In this document: positions 42,076 to 52,000 of the stretch, in pieces
Layout: the number at the start of each line of letters is the position of its first letter
Numbering within the stretch: position 1 is the stretch's first letter
From: Ignavibacteriaceae bacterium
GTDB taxonomy: Bacteria; Bacteroidota; Ignavibacteria; Ignavibacteriales; Ignavibacteriaceae
Assembly: GCA_013360295.1 (NCBI GenBank)
Contig: JABWCL010000010.1
Coordinates: 55,847 to 119,846, forward strand
Length of the DNA: 64,000 nucleotides
Reading direction: 5' to 3'
Program-made: the position numbers and the translations under genes
The notes under the pieces: model-generated
Told to the model about the DNA's origin: nothing
Seen by the model: the letters and a program-made list of their open reading frames with translations, nothing else
The model's database searches: none

Positions 42076-44970
42076 TTATTTTATTAAACTCATTTTGTTT
42101 GTAGAACTGTAAAGCAAGCTGCCTTCGCTGCCGGTGACGGTTATCTTATAGAAGTAAATACCGCTCTGCAAGCCCGACGCGTTGAAATCAACACTGTGCG
42201 AGCCGGCATCCATCTTACCGTTTACGAGTTGGGCAATTTCCTTACCAAGTATGTCATATACAACCAGTTTAACATTACCGCTGTTCATCAACTGGTAACT
42301 GATAACGGTGCTGGGATTAAAAGGATTCGGATAATTCTGCGCTAAGGCGTATTTCTCCGGCATACCCGTTAACACTTCAACTTCATTTGAATACTCAAAC
42401 TTACCGTCAGTATCAATCTGCTTCAGCCTGTAAATGTATTTGGTTGAAGAGGAAACATTCCTGTCGGTGAAAGAATAAGATTTCTCCGAGTTGCTGTTTC
42501 CATTCCCCTGCACAAAACCTACGTTAGTCCAGTTTTTCTCTGATCCCTGTTCCCTGATCTCTGTTCTCTGAACTTCAAATCCGTAGTTGTTTACTTCGGT
42601 CGCGGTGCTCCAGTTAAGAACAACAGCACCGGAAGTTTGCTTCGCTGTGAAGGAGGTGAGTTCAACGGGAAGTGGATTATCAGAATTATTGGGCAAACTG
42701 GTTATGTTTGCCGAAAGTGTATGACCATATTGTGTGTTACTGCTGTTATAAGAAGTTCTTGTATAAGTGGTGCCTGAAGCTGTTAAACTTATCATACCGT
42801 CGTTTGGCCAACTCGCAGCATCCTCCATCCCTGCAGTGTATACTGTAATAGTCCCCCAGGCAACCGCAAAAATAATATTGGATGTATTTGCAGTCTCTCT
42901 AAGCACTAATTGCCCACTTGCAGCCATACCTGCAGTAGAAGCATAATCCCTGCTCTTTGAGGAGACACTCCCAACAGTAACCGTCGCATTTGGTGACAAA
43001 AGAATATACTTCCGTGAAGCTAAATTTGTTGTGGTTGTAAAGGAATAAATAGTTGCTCCGGCGGATCCACCAGAGGAGAAATACTTCAGTTCATAACCAT
43101 TTAGATCTATCGTAGCATCAGAATTATTGAAGAGAACTATAAACTCATCTGATGCACCGGCGTAATCCGCAGAAAGATGAGTAATCATGATGCTGTTTTG
43201 TGCGAGAGGGGTAAAAACGTTGAAGCTATTGCTTGTAGCATTTGTGAGGCTTCCGGATGAAGCGTTTAAAGTTGCACTTCCGTCAGTTGAAAACTGAAGT
43301 GTGCTAAAAGTTGCAATACCACTCGAGGTCGTAGCACTGACCGGAGAGCCAGTAAGTGTAACACCTGTCGCAGTGATATCAATAGATGTGTTATAATCTA
43401 GGTCACGTCTGCTATTACCATCAGTTGCTTCAACTGTTACGGCCGGGCTCATGTTCGTATTTATTGCTACAGCTGAAGGCTGTTGCACAAACAGAAGTTT
43501 TGTTGCAGTAACTTCAATTTTATTGTTATCGCCAGAGACTGATGACGTTGCACCTCCTGCATCGCTGGTTGCAAATGCTGAACCAGCACCATTAGACGTG
43601 GCAGCTGTAATTAAAAACTGAAATTGCTGGTTATCTGTAACAGTTGTTTCAAAAGTTAAATACAAATCTAGTGTTTTTGAGCCGTCATCAGCAGCTGTTA
43701 CATTAGCCCCCGACATTCCGGAGAATGAAATGGTTTCGCCGGCCACTTCAACCTCCGTAACTTCAGTTGAGCCATCAAATAACGCAGCCTTGCGGATCGT
43801 ATTTGTCCAACTGCTCACCGTATTGCTTCCGCCTGTGCCAATAGTTAACGCTGTGAGTTCAGTACCTAAAGCATCTGCATCGGCAGAACCGCCGCCATCG
43901 CGAATAGTAAATGACCAAACTCGCAATGCATCTGATGTGGTTGTAATTGTAGAAGATTGCTTACTAGCATAATCAATGTTAGTAGTCTCATTATTCGCAG
44001 TGATAATATCAGATGATGAGCTGCCGGATAGAGATGAAGTAGTTCCGCTTCCTTGAGCCTCAGTAGAATAATTAAAAGCTTTATCAACTGTATAAACCTT
44101 ATAATAATAAGTTGTCCCGGCTGATAAACCGCTGTTGTCTGTAAAGGATGTACCGGTACCAATGTACCTGACCGTTCCTGTGAGACCGTCTGTGCCGTTT
44201 GTGTGCGTGTTACCAACCGCATAAATACCATTTTGATTCGGATCGTTGTCCGCATTAGGAGATGTGGCATATCTTATTACAACATATCCTCCGCCATCAT
44301 ATCCGCCACTTGCTGCCTCCCAACTAACATCTAAAGAAGAAGTTGTTGGATTATTGACGGTTACAGTACCGGGTGAATTTGGTGCGGCATTATCTGCTGA
44401 AGACCCTGCATATATAACATAATCGTCTACATCAAATGGCCCACCTGTCGCAGAAGTACTGCACCTTAAAACTCCAATTCCTGCTGTAGTTACAGAGTTG
44501 GATGGAGTTGTTACCGTCCCTTCATATTTTGTCCAAACTCCACTCGTGCTATTTAATGTTGCACTTGTAGAATAAGTCGGATTTGTAGTGCCATTAACGG
44601 TTACGCCGATTTGAAAGCCATTCACATTAGCTGATGATTTATAATAAAATTGAACACGGTACGCCGTACTAGAAGTAGGGCCATTTGAAGGAGTACCATC
44701 TTGGGGAGATTGTAGCACTCTATTACTTGCTCCTACTGTTACAGAAACATACTTCGGACCACTTCTACCTCCAGAAGAATTAATGGTGCTACCGCTTCCG
44801 GATTGTCTTGACCAGTTACTAGAAGCCAGTGTATTTCCAAGCGTTCCGGATTGATTCTCAAAGCCACCATCCATAACGGGGAAGCTACCAATCACCTGTT
44901 GCCCATACCCCACACTCCCCAATCCAAAAAACATCAAAAGGAGTGCGGTTAAAACGTAACCTTTTTTCAT
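42076..44970 (-). CDS. Secreted FN3 / lamin-tail-domain protein with T9SS signal
   Basis: A 964-residue surface protein. The signal peptide (1-24) resembles that of the protein at 49061 (MKKGYVLTALLLMFFGLGS against MKIRYVIAALILMFIVLGS). A carbohydrate-binding or choice-of-anchor sandwich (25-190) is followed by FN3 (about 195-310), a large beta block with DGSKTLDLYLTFETTVTDN, a lamin-tail-like domain (about 645-790, MITHLSADYAGASDEFIVLFNNS), an FN3-like module and the sorting domain (YPNPFNPSTVISYQLMNS). No enzyme domain is seen. Likely a cell-surface adhesin or scaffold. Confidence 0.9.
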   Translation of the reverse strand: MKKGYVLTALLLMFFGLGSVGYGQQVIGSFPVMDGGFENQSGTLGNTLASSNWSRQSGSGSTINSSGGRSGPKYVSVTVGASNRVLQSPQDGTPSNGPTSSTAYRVQFYYKSSANVNGFQIGVTVNGTTNPTYSTSATLNSTSGVWTKYEGTVTTPSNSVTTAGIGVLRCSTSATGGPFDVDDYVIYAGSSADNAAPNSPGTVTVNNPTTSSLDVSWEAASGGYDGGGYVVIRYATSPNADNDPNQNGIYAVGNTHTNGTDGLTGTVRYIGTGTSFTDNSGLSAGTTYYYKVYTVDKAFNYSTEAQGSGTTSSLSGSSSSDIITANNETTNIDYASKQSSTITTTSDALRVWSFTIRDGGGSADADALGTELTALTIGTGGSNTVSSWTNTIRKAALFDGSTEVTEVEVAGETISFSGMSGANVTAADDGSKTLDLYLTFETTVTDNQQFQFLITAATSNGAGSAFATSDAGGATSSVSGDNNKIEVTATKLLFVQQPSAVAINTNMSPAVTVEATDGNSRRDLDYNTSIDITATGVTLTGSPVSATTSSGIATFSTLQFSTDGSATLNASSGSLTNATSNSFNVFTPLAQNSIMITHLSADYAGASDEFIVLFNNSDATIDLNGYELKYFSSGGSAGATIYSFTTTTNLASRKYILLSPNATVTVGSVSSKSRDYASTAGMAASGQLVLRETANTSNIIFAVAWGTITVYTAGMEDAASWPNDGMISLTASGTTYTRTSYNSSNTQYGHTLSANITSLPNNSDNPLPVELTSFTAKQTSGAVVLNWSTATEVNNYGFEVQRTEIREQGSEKNWTNVGFVQGNGNSNSEKSYSFTDRNVSSSTKYIYRLKQIDTDGKFEYSNEVEVLTGMPEKYALAQNYPNPFNPSTVISYQLMNSGNVKLVVYDILGKEIAQLVNGKMDAGSHSVDFNASGLQSGIYFYKITVTGSEGSLLYSSTNKMSLIK
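42536..42570. repeat. Five CAGRGAA-family heptamers in the C-terminal module
   Basis: Five heptamers encode the TEIREQGSEK loop after FEVQR. The order and sequence of units are identical to the block at 57339 in a different gene. Confidence 0.85.
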
Positions 44971-45112
44971 AAGTATATTCTTTCTATTTATTTATAAATT
45001 ATATAAAATCTAAATTCTTTTATTTGCAAAATATTTATTCTCTGTTCTCTCACTAGCTTTCCCCGCTGCCAGCCCCCGCCCGCTCCAGGCCCTAACCCAA
45101 AAACCGACCGTT

Positions 45113-45189
45113 ACTGAAACTGTCACTGATACTGATACTGTTACTGACACTGTTCCCTGCTCCCTGTTCTCTGTTCCCTGTTCCCTGTT
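45113..45189. repeat. Compound hexamer-heptamer repeat
   Basis: Seven ACTGNN hexamers (45113-45154) run directly into five CCCTGTT-type heptamers (45155-45189). These are the same two families that occur inside signal-peptide and C-terminal module coding sequence in this window. The same compound order is found in the ATPase gene tail at 62219-62319. Confidence 0.85.
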
Positions 45190-45651
45190 TATATTTTCCA
45201 CGGAGAATAAAATTCCCCGCTACGTTATGAAGCTTTGATCATTGATCATTGATATTTGATAATTGAGTACGAACACAGACGGAAATTAGAACAGGACGCG
45301 GAAGACGACGACGGATCACTGAGCGCTAGTTCGATCATCAGGGAAAGATATATTCCGGCTGCGGGGGCGCACGCTTTTTTCACCGGTAACACACTCCGGC
45401 GGAAATATATCTCGGATACATTTTTAAAATATAAAGAATCGGATAATTTTCGGCAAATGTTAATTTTTTTTAACATTATGAAAAACACCAAATTTACTGA
45501 AAAGTGTTGAATTTTTCAACAATATTTCGGAATTAAGAATTAAAAATTAAGGATTAAGAATAGCGGTATCTGTCAGGTTGTTGAGTAGCACGACATCTTC
45601 TCTTTTTCAATTCAAGTCGGGCGTATCGAAACAACCGGACGCTGAGAATTA

Positions 45652-45700
45652 AGTAGTTAGAAAAATATTCTGTACAAATTGAAAATCCCTCCGGGAATGG
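45652..45700. repeat. Dispersed direct repeat, copy 1
   Basis: It begins AAGTAGTTAGAAAAATATTC and continues through CAAATTGAAAATCCCTC to GGGAATGG. A copy with a few changes stands at 46087-46132, 435 bases away. It contains no coding frame. Confidence 0.75.
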
Positions 45701-46086
45701 TTAAAATTTTCAATAAAATCTACTCCCATTTTTACACTTGTCCCATAAGGGAAAGGCGGTGCACTGATCCCGATTCATCGGGACGAAGTGGGGGGTAGGG
45801 AGGGGTTATCGCAATTAATAACTTCTAATCATCTCTTATGGTACCGGCTCCGCCAGCTTATGATTTATAAAGAAAAGATAAACTCGATGAATTTTATCAT
45901 ATTCTCCGTGGTTCTCTGTGACCTCTCCGTGGCTCTCTGTGTAACCATTTTCCGTACAGGAACTAATAGTAAAGTTAATTACAGAAAAAACTGATGCAAA
46001 TTACAGGCATCGATACGGACTGTTAGTAGTGAGATAGTTACACGGAGAACCACAGAGTTTACACGGAGTTACCCGGAGAATATAAA

Positions 46087-46132
46087 GAGTTAGAAAAATA
46101 TTCTGCGCAAATTGAAAATCCCTCAGGGAATG
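46087..46132. repeat. Dispersed direct repeat, copy 2
   Basis: The second copy of the element at 45652-45700, with the shared core GTTAGAAAAATATTCTG and CAAATTGAAAATCCCTC. Confidence 0.75.
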
Positions 46133-46462
46133 GCAAGAATCCAAATTTTAAGTTAAAAGTTAAGAGTTAATGTTTTGTCTGCAAGTGGCTGAAGCCATTT
46201 CTCTGCTTTGGTGAGGGGGTAAAAAAGGAGGAAAATCACTTCAGTGATTTCCGGAAGTGAGTCCGGAGTATTTTGGGCGGTCGAGATGCTTCCGCAGTTT
46301 GCCTGGTTTTTTATGGTACTGGCTCCGCTGGTTTATGAATTATTAGATAAATATACCATTGGGGATTAAAAGTCAGATGACGAGATGTGGGTAAGGGAAA
46401 TGGGAGGAGTTTATTGATGTGCGGGTGCCTTTGAGTGTTGTGTTGCGAACTCATCCCCCCAA

Positions 46463-46489
46463 CCCCCTTCTCTTTGATTGAGAAGGGGG
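46463..46489. repeat. C-rich hairpin element
   Basis: CCCCCTTCTC (46463-46472) pairs perfectly with GAGAAGGGGG (46480-46489) around a TTTGATT loop. It is part of a dispersed element starting ACTCATCC, whose other copies lie at about 32935, 36448 and 41578. A second hairpin of the same family follows at about 46540-46565, just before the stop of the GH18 gene. Confidence 0.8.
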
Positions 46490-46579
46490 AGAAGGGTTGC
46501 GGACTTGAGTAACGACGCTCCCTCTTGGGATCCTTCGGCCTTCTCTTTGATTGAGAAGGGGGAGGGAAGGGATTTTAGG

Positions 46580-48895
46580 TTATTTGATTAATGTCATTTT
46601 GTTCGTCGCGCTGTATAGGTGATTGCCTTCAGGACCGGTTACGGTTATCTGATAAAAATAGATTCCGCTTTGCAGTCTGCTTGCGTTGAAATCAACGCTG
46701 TGCGAGCCTGCTTCATTCCTTCCGTTTACCAATACTTCCACCTCTTTACCAAGTATATCATATACCACCAGCCTCACATTGCCGGCTGCTGCCAATTGGT
46801 AACTGATTACAGTTCCCGGGTTAAACGGATTAGGATAATTCTGCGCAAGCGAATATTTATCCGGCATACCGGTGAATACTTCGATTTCATTCGAATACTC
46901 AAACTTACCGTCTGTATCAATCTGCTTCAGCCTGTAGACATAATTCGTTCCACTTGCAACATTCCTGTCAGTAAACGAATAAGATTTCTCAGAGTTACTG
47001 TTCCCATTCCCCTGCACAAAACCTATCATATCCCACTTCTCTGTTCCCTGTTCCCTGATCTCTGTTCTCTGAATTTCGAATCCGTAATTATTAACCTCCG
47101 TCGCGGTTTTCCAGTCCAGCAAAACCGCGGCCCCGCGCTCGCGCGCATTAAAGGAAATCAGTTCCACAGGCAGCGGAGAAGCGGAGTTATAACTAACATC
47201 ATCAATGAACGATGTCCAGTCGGGAGAATTGTTTGCAGCGTAAAACATAATTGCATCCAGCGTGACCGTGGGGCCGTTAATAATTCCGTTCCCGCCGGAA
47301 AAATTCGCCCAGCCCGCATCCTGCAGGTTCCATTCATAAAGAGTCCATTGGCCGTTGTTCGAGACACTCTTCTTCGCGGAAAGTTCAGTACCGCCGGCTC
47401 CATCATCAACGGTAATCGCAATCTGAGCGCCCGAAGGTGCGGATGATGTTTTCAGGTAAAACCCGATATACCCGGTTGATGATAAGGTGGTATTGTTAGC
47501 CGGAGTGCCGCCGCCTGAAAGAAGCCGCACTGTCCAATTACTTGATGAAGAAGCGTTATCCATCAGCACCACATCAAGCGATCCCCAGCCGTTATACGCC
47601 TGTTCCACAACGCGCGCGGCAGTGGATGAAGTTGAAATCCCAACAGTTGAACCGCTTATTGCCGGAGCGCTGTTAAAAATACCGGAAGAGGTTTCAAAGT
47701 CCGCAAGCATTGAGTTCGCGGGATTAGATACTGACGCAAAGGCTTTTTTCAGCGCGCCCCACAGATCAGTGTTTGAGCCGTCATAACTCAGCGCCCACAT
47801 TCCCGTGCCCGCGCATCCCTTTGCTTTTATTGAATCATACTTAAGCGATAGGCTTAACGAGTCATCGTACCAGGTCTGGTACCACTGCGAGCCGCTCTGA
47901 TATCTGTACCAGGGGGATTTATAAGTATCGTCAAAAAATTTATCTCCGGAAGGGATACTGCTTATCGCGGTTTTTACCTGGCTGAAAGTTTTGGTAACCC
48001 CTTCACCGGTTGCCGAAGTCATACGCGTACTTGAAGCAACAGGCCATTCATAACCATAATAATTAAAACCTGTAATTAATTTGTTCAGCGGAACACCCAC
48101 ACTGTTATAAGCAGTGATGCTTCGCATTACGTGGCGGATTGACGTACCGGTTGTTAAGGGCGATATAGGCCCGGCATTGCTGCTTCCTTTATAATAATAA
48201 TCATAGGCCATCAGGAAGTACAAGTCAACCACACTGTTTACCGTGGTAAAAAACGTGTTATCAAATATGCTGCTCCAGTCAACAGCGGGGAGTTCGATTA
48301 CCAGTTCAAGATTGTTTGCCTTGAGCGCGGTACCCAACTCGAAGATAAACTGCCTGAAATTATCTTTTTGCGCTGCCGCAACGGTTTCAAAATCAATGTT
48401 CGCCCCATCAGCGCCGCGCAGGTTTACCTGCGTTATTATATTGTTAACAAGGTTTGTGCGATAAGTTGCATTCGCAAGCACCCTCTCGTGGTTCGCGAAC
48501 ATTGTTATCGTAAGATGTATCTTCACGCCGTTATTCTTGCAATAGTTCACCACCTGAGTTGTCGCCCAGTTACGTGTGGTAGTGAACCCTCCGGTAGTAG
48601 ATGTCGAATTATCAACTTCCGCGCTGAAATAGGCAACGTGAGTCAGGAGGCTGTAATAGTAACCCGAGGCAGTTGCATCGGTGACCCAGTAGGGATGGAA
48701 GCCATAGATCTTATGGGAAACTGATTCAATTCCGTCATACTCCGGATTCGGCGAGGCTTTAAATAACTCCCTGCCTACATCCGCGGGGTTGCGGGAATAA
48801 TATTCCGACTCCGACTGATGCACGGATTTTTCAACCTGCGCAAAAACCGATATGTTAAATAATATGACGACTGTTATAAAGTATTTGTTTAACAT
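46580..48895 (-). CDS. Secreted GH18-family glycosyl hydrolase with T9SS signal
   Basis: A 771-residue surface enzyme. The signal peptide (1-20) and a short linker are followed by a GH18 TIM barrel (about 60-390) with DGANIDFE at 163-170. The proton donor is Glu170 and Asn166 replaces the second Asp of the chitinase consensus, as in YaaH/spore-type members. FLMAYDYYYKGS and GMWALSYDGSNTD are further family motifs. A carbohydrate-binding sandwich (about 395-590), an FN3-like module and the sorting domain (YPNPFNPGTVISYQL) complete it. It probably cuts chitin, peptidoglycan or related amino-sugar polymers outside the cell. Confidence 0.9.
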   Translation of the reverse strand: MLNKYFITVVILFNISVFAQVEKSVHQSESEYYSRNPADVGRELFKASPNPEYDGIESVSHKIYGFHPYWVTDATASGYYYSLLTHVAYFSAEVDNSTSTTGGFTTTRNWATTQVVNYCKNNGVKIHLTITMFANHERVLANATYRTNLVNNIITQVNLRGADGANIDFETVAAAQKDNFRQFIFELGTALKANNLELVIELPAVDWSSIFDNTFFTTVNSVVDLYFLMAYDYYYKGSSNAGPISPLTTGTSIRHVMRSITAYNSVGVPLNKLITGFNYYGYEWPVASSTRMTSATGEGVTKTFSQVKTAISSIPSGDKFFDDTYKSPWYRYQSGSQWYQTWYDDSLSLSLKYDSIKAKGCAGTGMWALSYDGSNTDLWGALKKAFASVSNPANSMLADFETSSGIFNSAPAISGSTVGISTSSTAARVVEQAYNGWGSLDVVLMDNASSSSNWTVRLLSGGGTPANNTTLSSTGYIGFYLKTSSAPSGAQIAITVDDGAGGTELSAKKSVSNNGQWTLYEWNLQDAGWANFSGGNGIINGPTVTLDAIMFYAANNSPDWTSFIDDVSYNSASPLPVELISFNARERGAAVLLDWKTATEVNNYGFEIQRTEIREQGTEKWDMIGFVQGNGNSNSEKSYSFTDRNVASGTNYVYRLKQIDTDGKFEYSNEIEVFTGMPDKYSLAQNYPNPFNPGTVISYQLAAAGNVRLVVYDILGKEVEVLVNGRNEAGSHSVDFNASRLQSGIYFYQITVTGPEGNHLYSATNKMTLIK
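47037..47071. repeat. Five CAGRGAA-family heptamers in the C-terminal module
   Basis: Five heptamers encode RTEIREQGTEK after FEIQ in the GH18 protein. It differs by one base from the blocks at 42536 and 57339. Confidence 0.85.
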
Positions 48896-49060
48896 TTTGC
48901 TGTTATATCACATAAATTATTCGTGTATTAGTTCACCCGGTATATTTATTTTTTACCGCGGATAATCATTATCTAAGTGCCTTACAGTACCGACTGAAAG
49001 GCACTAAAAATATGTATTATCTCTTTTTCATAACCGTTAATATCCGGGCAAACACTCCCA

Positions 49061-52000
49061 TTATTTCAGAAGCACCAATTTTTTAACCGCCGAAGTACCG
49101 TTAGATTTAAGTTCATACGCATACACACCGCTTGGCAATGAGCTTGCGTTAAACTCAACCTGGTAATACCCCGGTTCCTGAACTGTATTTACAAGTTCCG
49201 CTACCTGCTCGCCGTTCAGATTAAATACTCTGAGTGATACCTCTCCCGCGGAAGGAATCGAATACCTGATCACAGTGGCCGGGTTAAACGGATTCGGATA
49301 ATTCTGCGCAAGGGCAAACTTCTCCGGAATTCCGGTCAATACTTCGACTTCATCCGAGTAATCAATCCGTCCGTCGGTATCTATCTGCTTTAGCCTGTAG
49401 ATATATTTAACCGCGGCTTCAATATTCCGGTCAGAGAATGAATACGATTTCTCAGAGTTACTGTTCCCATTCCCCTGAACAAAACCTATCATATCCCATT
49501 TCCCTGTTCCCTGTTCCCTGATCTCTGTTCTCTCAATTTCGAATCCGTAGTTATTCACCTCCGTCGCCGTACTCCATTTCAGCACAACTGACTCTCCGCT
49601 CTGTTTCGCGGTAAAGGATTTCAATTCCACCGGGAGCGGGTTGTCTTCACTTCCAAATACAAATTCCGAGAATCCGGTCGTAATTACCGCGGAAAGCAGG
49701 TAGTCATCCGTTTGGTTTCCGTTAGTACCATTACGGTTATAAGTCAGGGTGATGGGCCCGGTGAAAGCGCCTGTGCCGGGCGTGGATCTTTTATAAAGTT
49801 TCACTGAAGTGTTATTCCCGTCTTCAAGTTCGCTGATCCCGTGGTTTGAGATGTCAGCGAGGTTAAACCTGAGTACATAACCTTCTTCAACATTAAATAC
49901 CATACCGCTTCCGGCTTCGATGATCCACCTGTAAACGCTGACATTACCCGTAACTCCGGATACATTTGAAGGTGAAGAATTGAATTTGCTTACAATTACG
50001 TCACCGCCGTTTGTAACGTTCGAAAACGTAATTTGTCCCACACCCGTACTGCCTCCTACCGCAACCGGAACATTAGCCCCGGCCGTAACCGCGGCGGACT
50101 GATAGTTATTCGGGGTTGTTACTGAAATTGTATTGGAGTTACCGCTGGTACTGTTCGTGCTGAAACTTCTTACTCTATAGTAATAAGTTGTTCCGGCAGA
50201 AAGTCCGGTTACTGCTTCACTTGTACCGTTTACGGTCTTATTGTTGTATGCAGCGTTAATTGTAGAATTCTGAACAGCTATATTATCAAGATAGAACCTG
50301 CAGTTAGAAGTATTCTTTGCCTGAATCCTTATTTTTGATGCCGCGGTTCCTCCCGTGATCTGAACAGATTGAGCAGCCAGACTTGCGGGGGCTGTAATAT
50401 CACTTCCTGCCTGTGTAAAGGTAGTGCCGTCAGGGGCGTGTAAAACCTGAACTACGGCTGCATCACTGCCAAATTTCGCAAGGTCAAAAGTAATTGAATT
50501 ATTCCCTCCGTTACCAGACAGGTCAATTGTTGGCGTTGTAATGATTCCTCTGGTTGAGCCCGCACCCATCTTAGCGTATCCAACCATTTCATAAACCGCA
50601 GTACCTGTCCATCCCGGAGTTTGTAAATAACTATTTAGGCTTGCACCTCTGTCCTGCGTCCCGGCATCCTGCGTGAAACCGGCAAAGTTTTCCGTGATTA
50701 CGGTTGTTGAGCTAAAATCAGAAGTAATGGCAACATCAAGCCGGTAACTTTCTGCTCCGGTTATGGCTTCCCAGTTCGCGGAAAATCCGCTCGCTGTCAC
50801 GAGAGTAGCCGCTGTGGCAACAGGTGAGGTTAACCCGTCAGTTGTAAAATTGTATTCAGTTCCATACCCGCTCCCCACGCTGTTTGTCGCGTAAGCTCTT
50901 ACATAATAAGTTGTATTGGGTGAAAGTCCGGTTATGTTTCCGGTAATTGCGCCCAATCCCGCGCCTTCCGCGGTTTTTGTTTCAAGCGCTACGGTAGGAT
51001 TGGCTGAGGTACTCCAAACCACACCTTTTTGTGTAACAGCTTCACCGCCGGTCGCTGTTGCCTGGCCGCCCCAGACTGCAGTGGTCGCCGATTTGCTTGT
51101 TATCGCTTCATTTGTAGATACAGTCGGTACAACTTCCAACGTCGCGGTAACCGTCAGGTTATTACTGGTCAGCTCACTCGCGCCCGAGAATTCATCGGCT
51201 TTTATTGTGATGTTGAAGTTGGTGACATTCGCGTCAAAGTCTGTTCCGTCGTAAGAAAGAGTTAGCGTCGCGCTTGTTTCATCAACATAGGCAATTGAAT
51301 TAATCGTGGTTCCGGCCGGGGGATTATTCAAAGTAAAGTTTTCCTGCGCGAGTTCTTCATTTACAAATGTTTCGTTTGATAATGTAATGTTAATTACCGC
51401 GCCGTTAAGGTTTTCTTCAGTCAGTCCCGCGTGTGATATGGCTATGGAAGGAACTGATGTCGCGATAACCGTCTGTGAATTTCCGGCAGGGACAGGATCA
51501 GTGCCGGTTTTGGTAACCGTTCCTGAAAATGTGAAGTTTGAGAAAGCGGTTGCCGCGAGATTTATTGTATTGCCAATTACAGCCGTGGCGCTGATATCCG
51601 CTGTTATAAAAATGTAGCCTGTGCTTCCGGTTGATATAAGCTGCTGGGTAAATGACGGGAAGATATGACTCCCCGCGCCGAGTGAGGCCGTTTTAGTGCT
51701 GAGTGTAGCGTCACCTCCGTCAAGTGTATTATCGGTTGAGTAACGAACCTTAAGAGATGTTATATCCGTCTCCGCGTATGTTCCGGCGGTGGTTACGGTT
51801 AATCCGCTGATTGTAGCGTCAGCATTCGTCACGGCCAGGTCAAACCGCATCAGCACGACATTCGCAGTTCCCTGCTCCTGGTCCGAGGCTGCCGGGGAGG
51901 AATAGGAAATCGCGACTGAAGTTGTCAGTGTCGCCTGATTGCCCGTACCGGGAGAAGATGTATAATAGTTCTGTGATGTACCTGTACCGGAATTATACTC

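Larger units (their letters stand above)
44971..46579. other. 1.6 kb repeat-rich non-coding island
   Basis: There is no supportable gene. In order it contains: the promoter zone of the 964-residue protein gene; hexamers plus heptamers (45113-45189); an unexplained open stretch on both strands (45246-45510); GAATTAA heptamers (45530-45561); a 46-49-base direct repeat (45652-45700 and 46087-46132); a second direct repeat, ATGGTACYGGCTCCGC-type (45838 and 46313); an inverted pair of CTCCGTGGTTCTCTGTG words (45901 and 46030); AAGTTAA heptamers (46143-46172); and the C-rich hairpin element twice (46447-46570). This looks like an accumulation site for short mobile or slippage-born repeats. Confidence 0.7.

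Noticed and set aside
45010..45201. Minus-strand frame of 63 codons with NREQGTENREQG and SVTVSVSVTV
   Set aside because: It is only the translation of the heptamer and hexamer runs at 45113-45189; no ribosome site or domain is present.
45246..45510. Overlapping frames on both strands (81 and 84 codons)
   Set aside because: Neither has a recognisable domain, ribosome site or neighbour logic; the two cannot both be real and the area is surrounded by repeats. It remains possible that the plus-strand one is a gene remnant.
46619..47446. Plus-strand frame of 275 codons inside the GH18 gene
   Set aside because: Antisense shadow of the C-terminal module; no family features.
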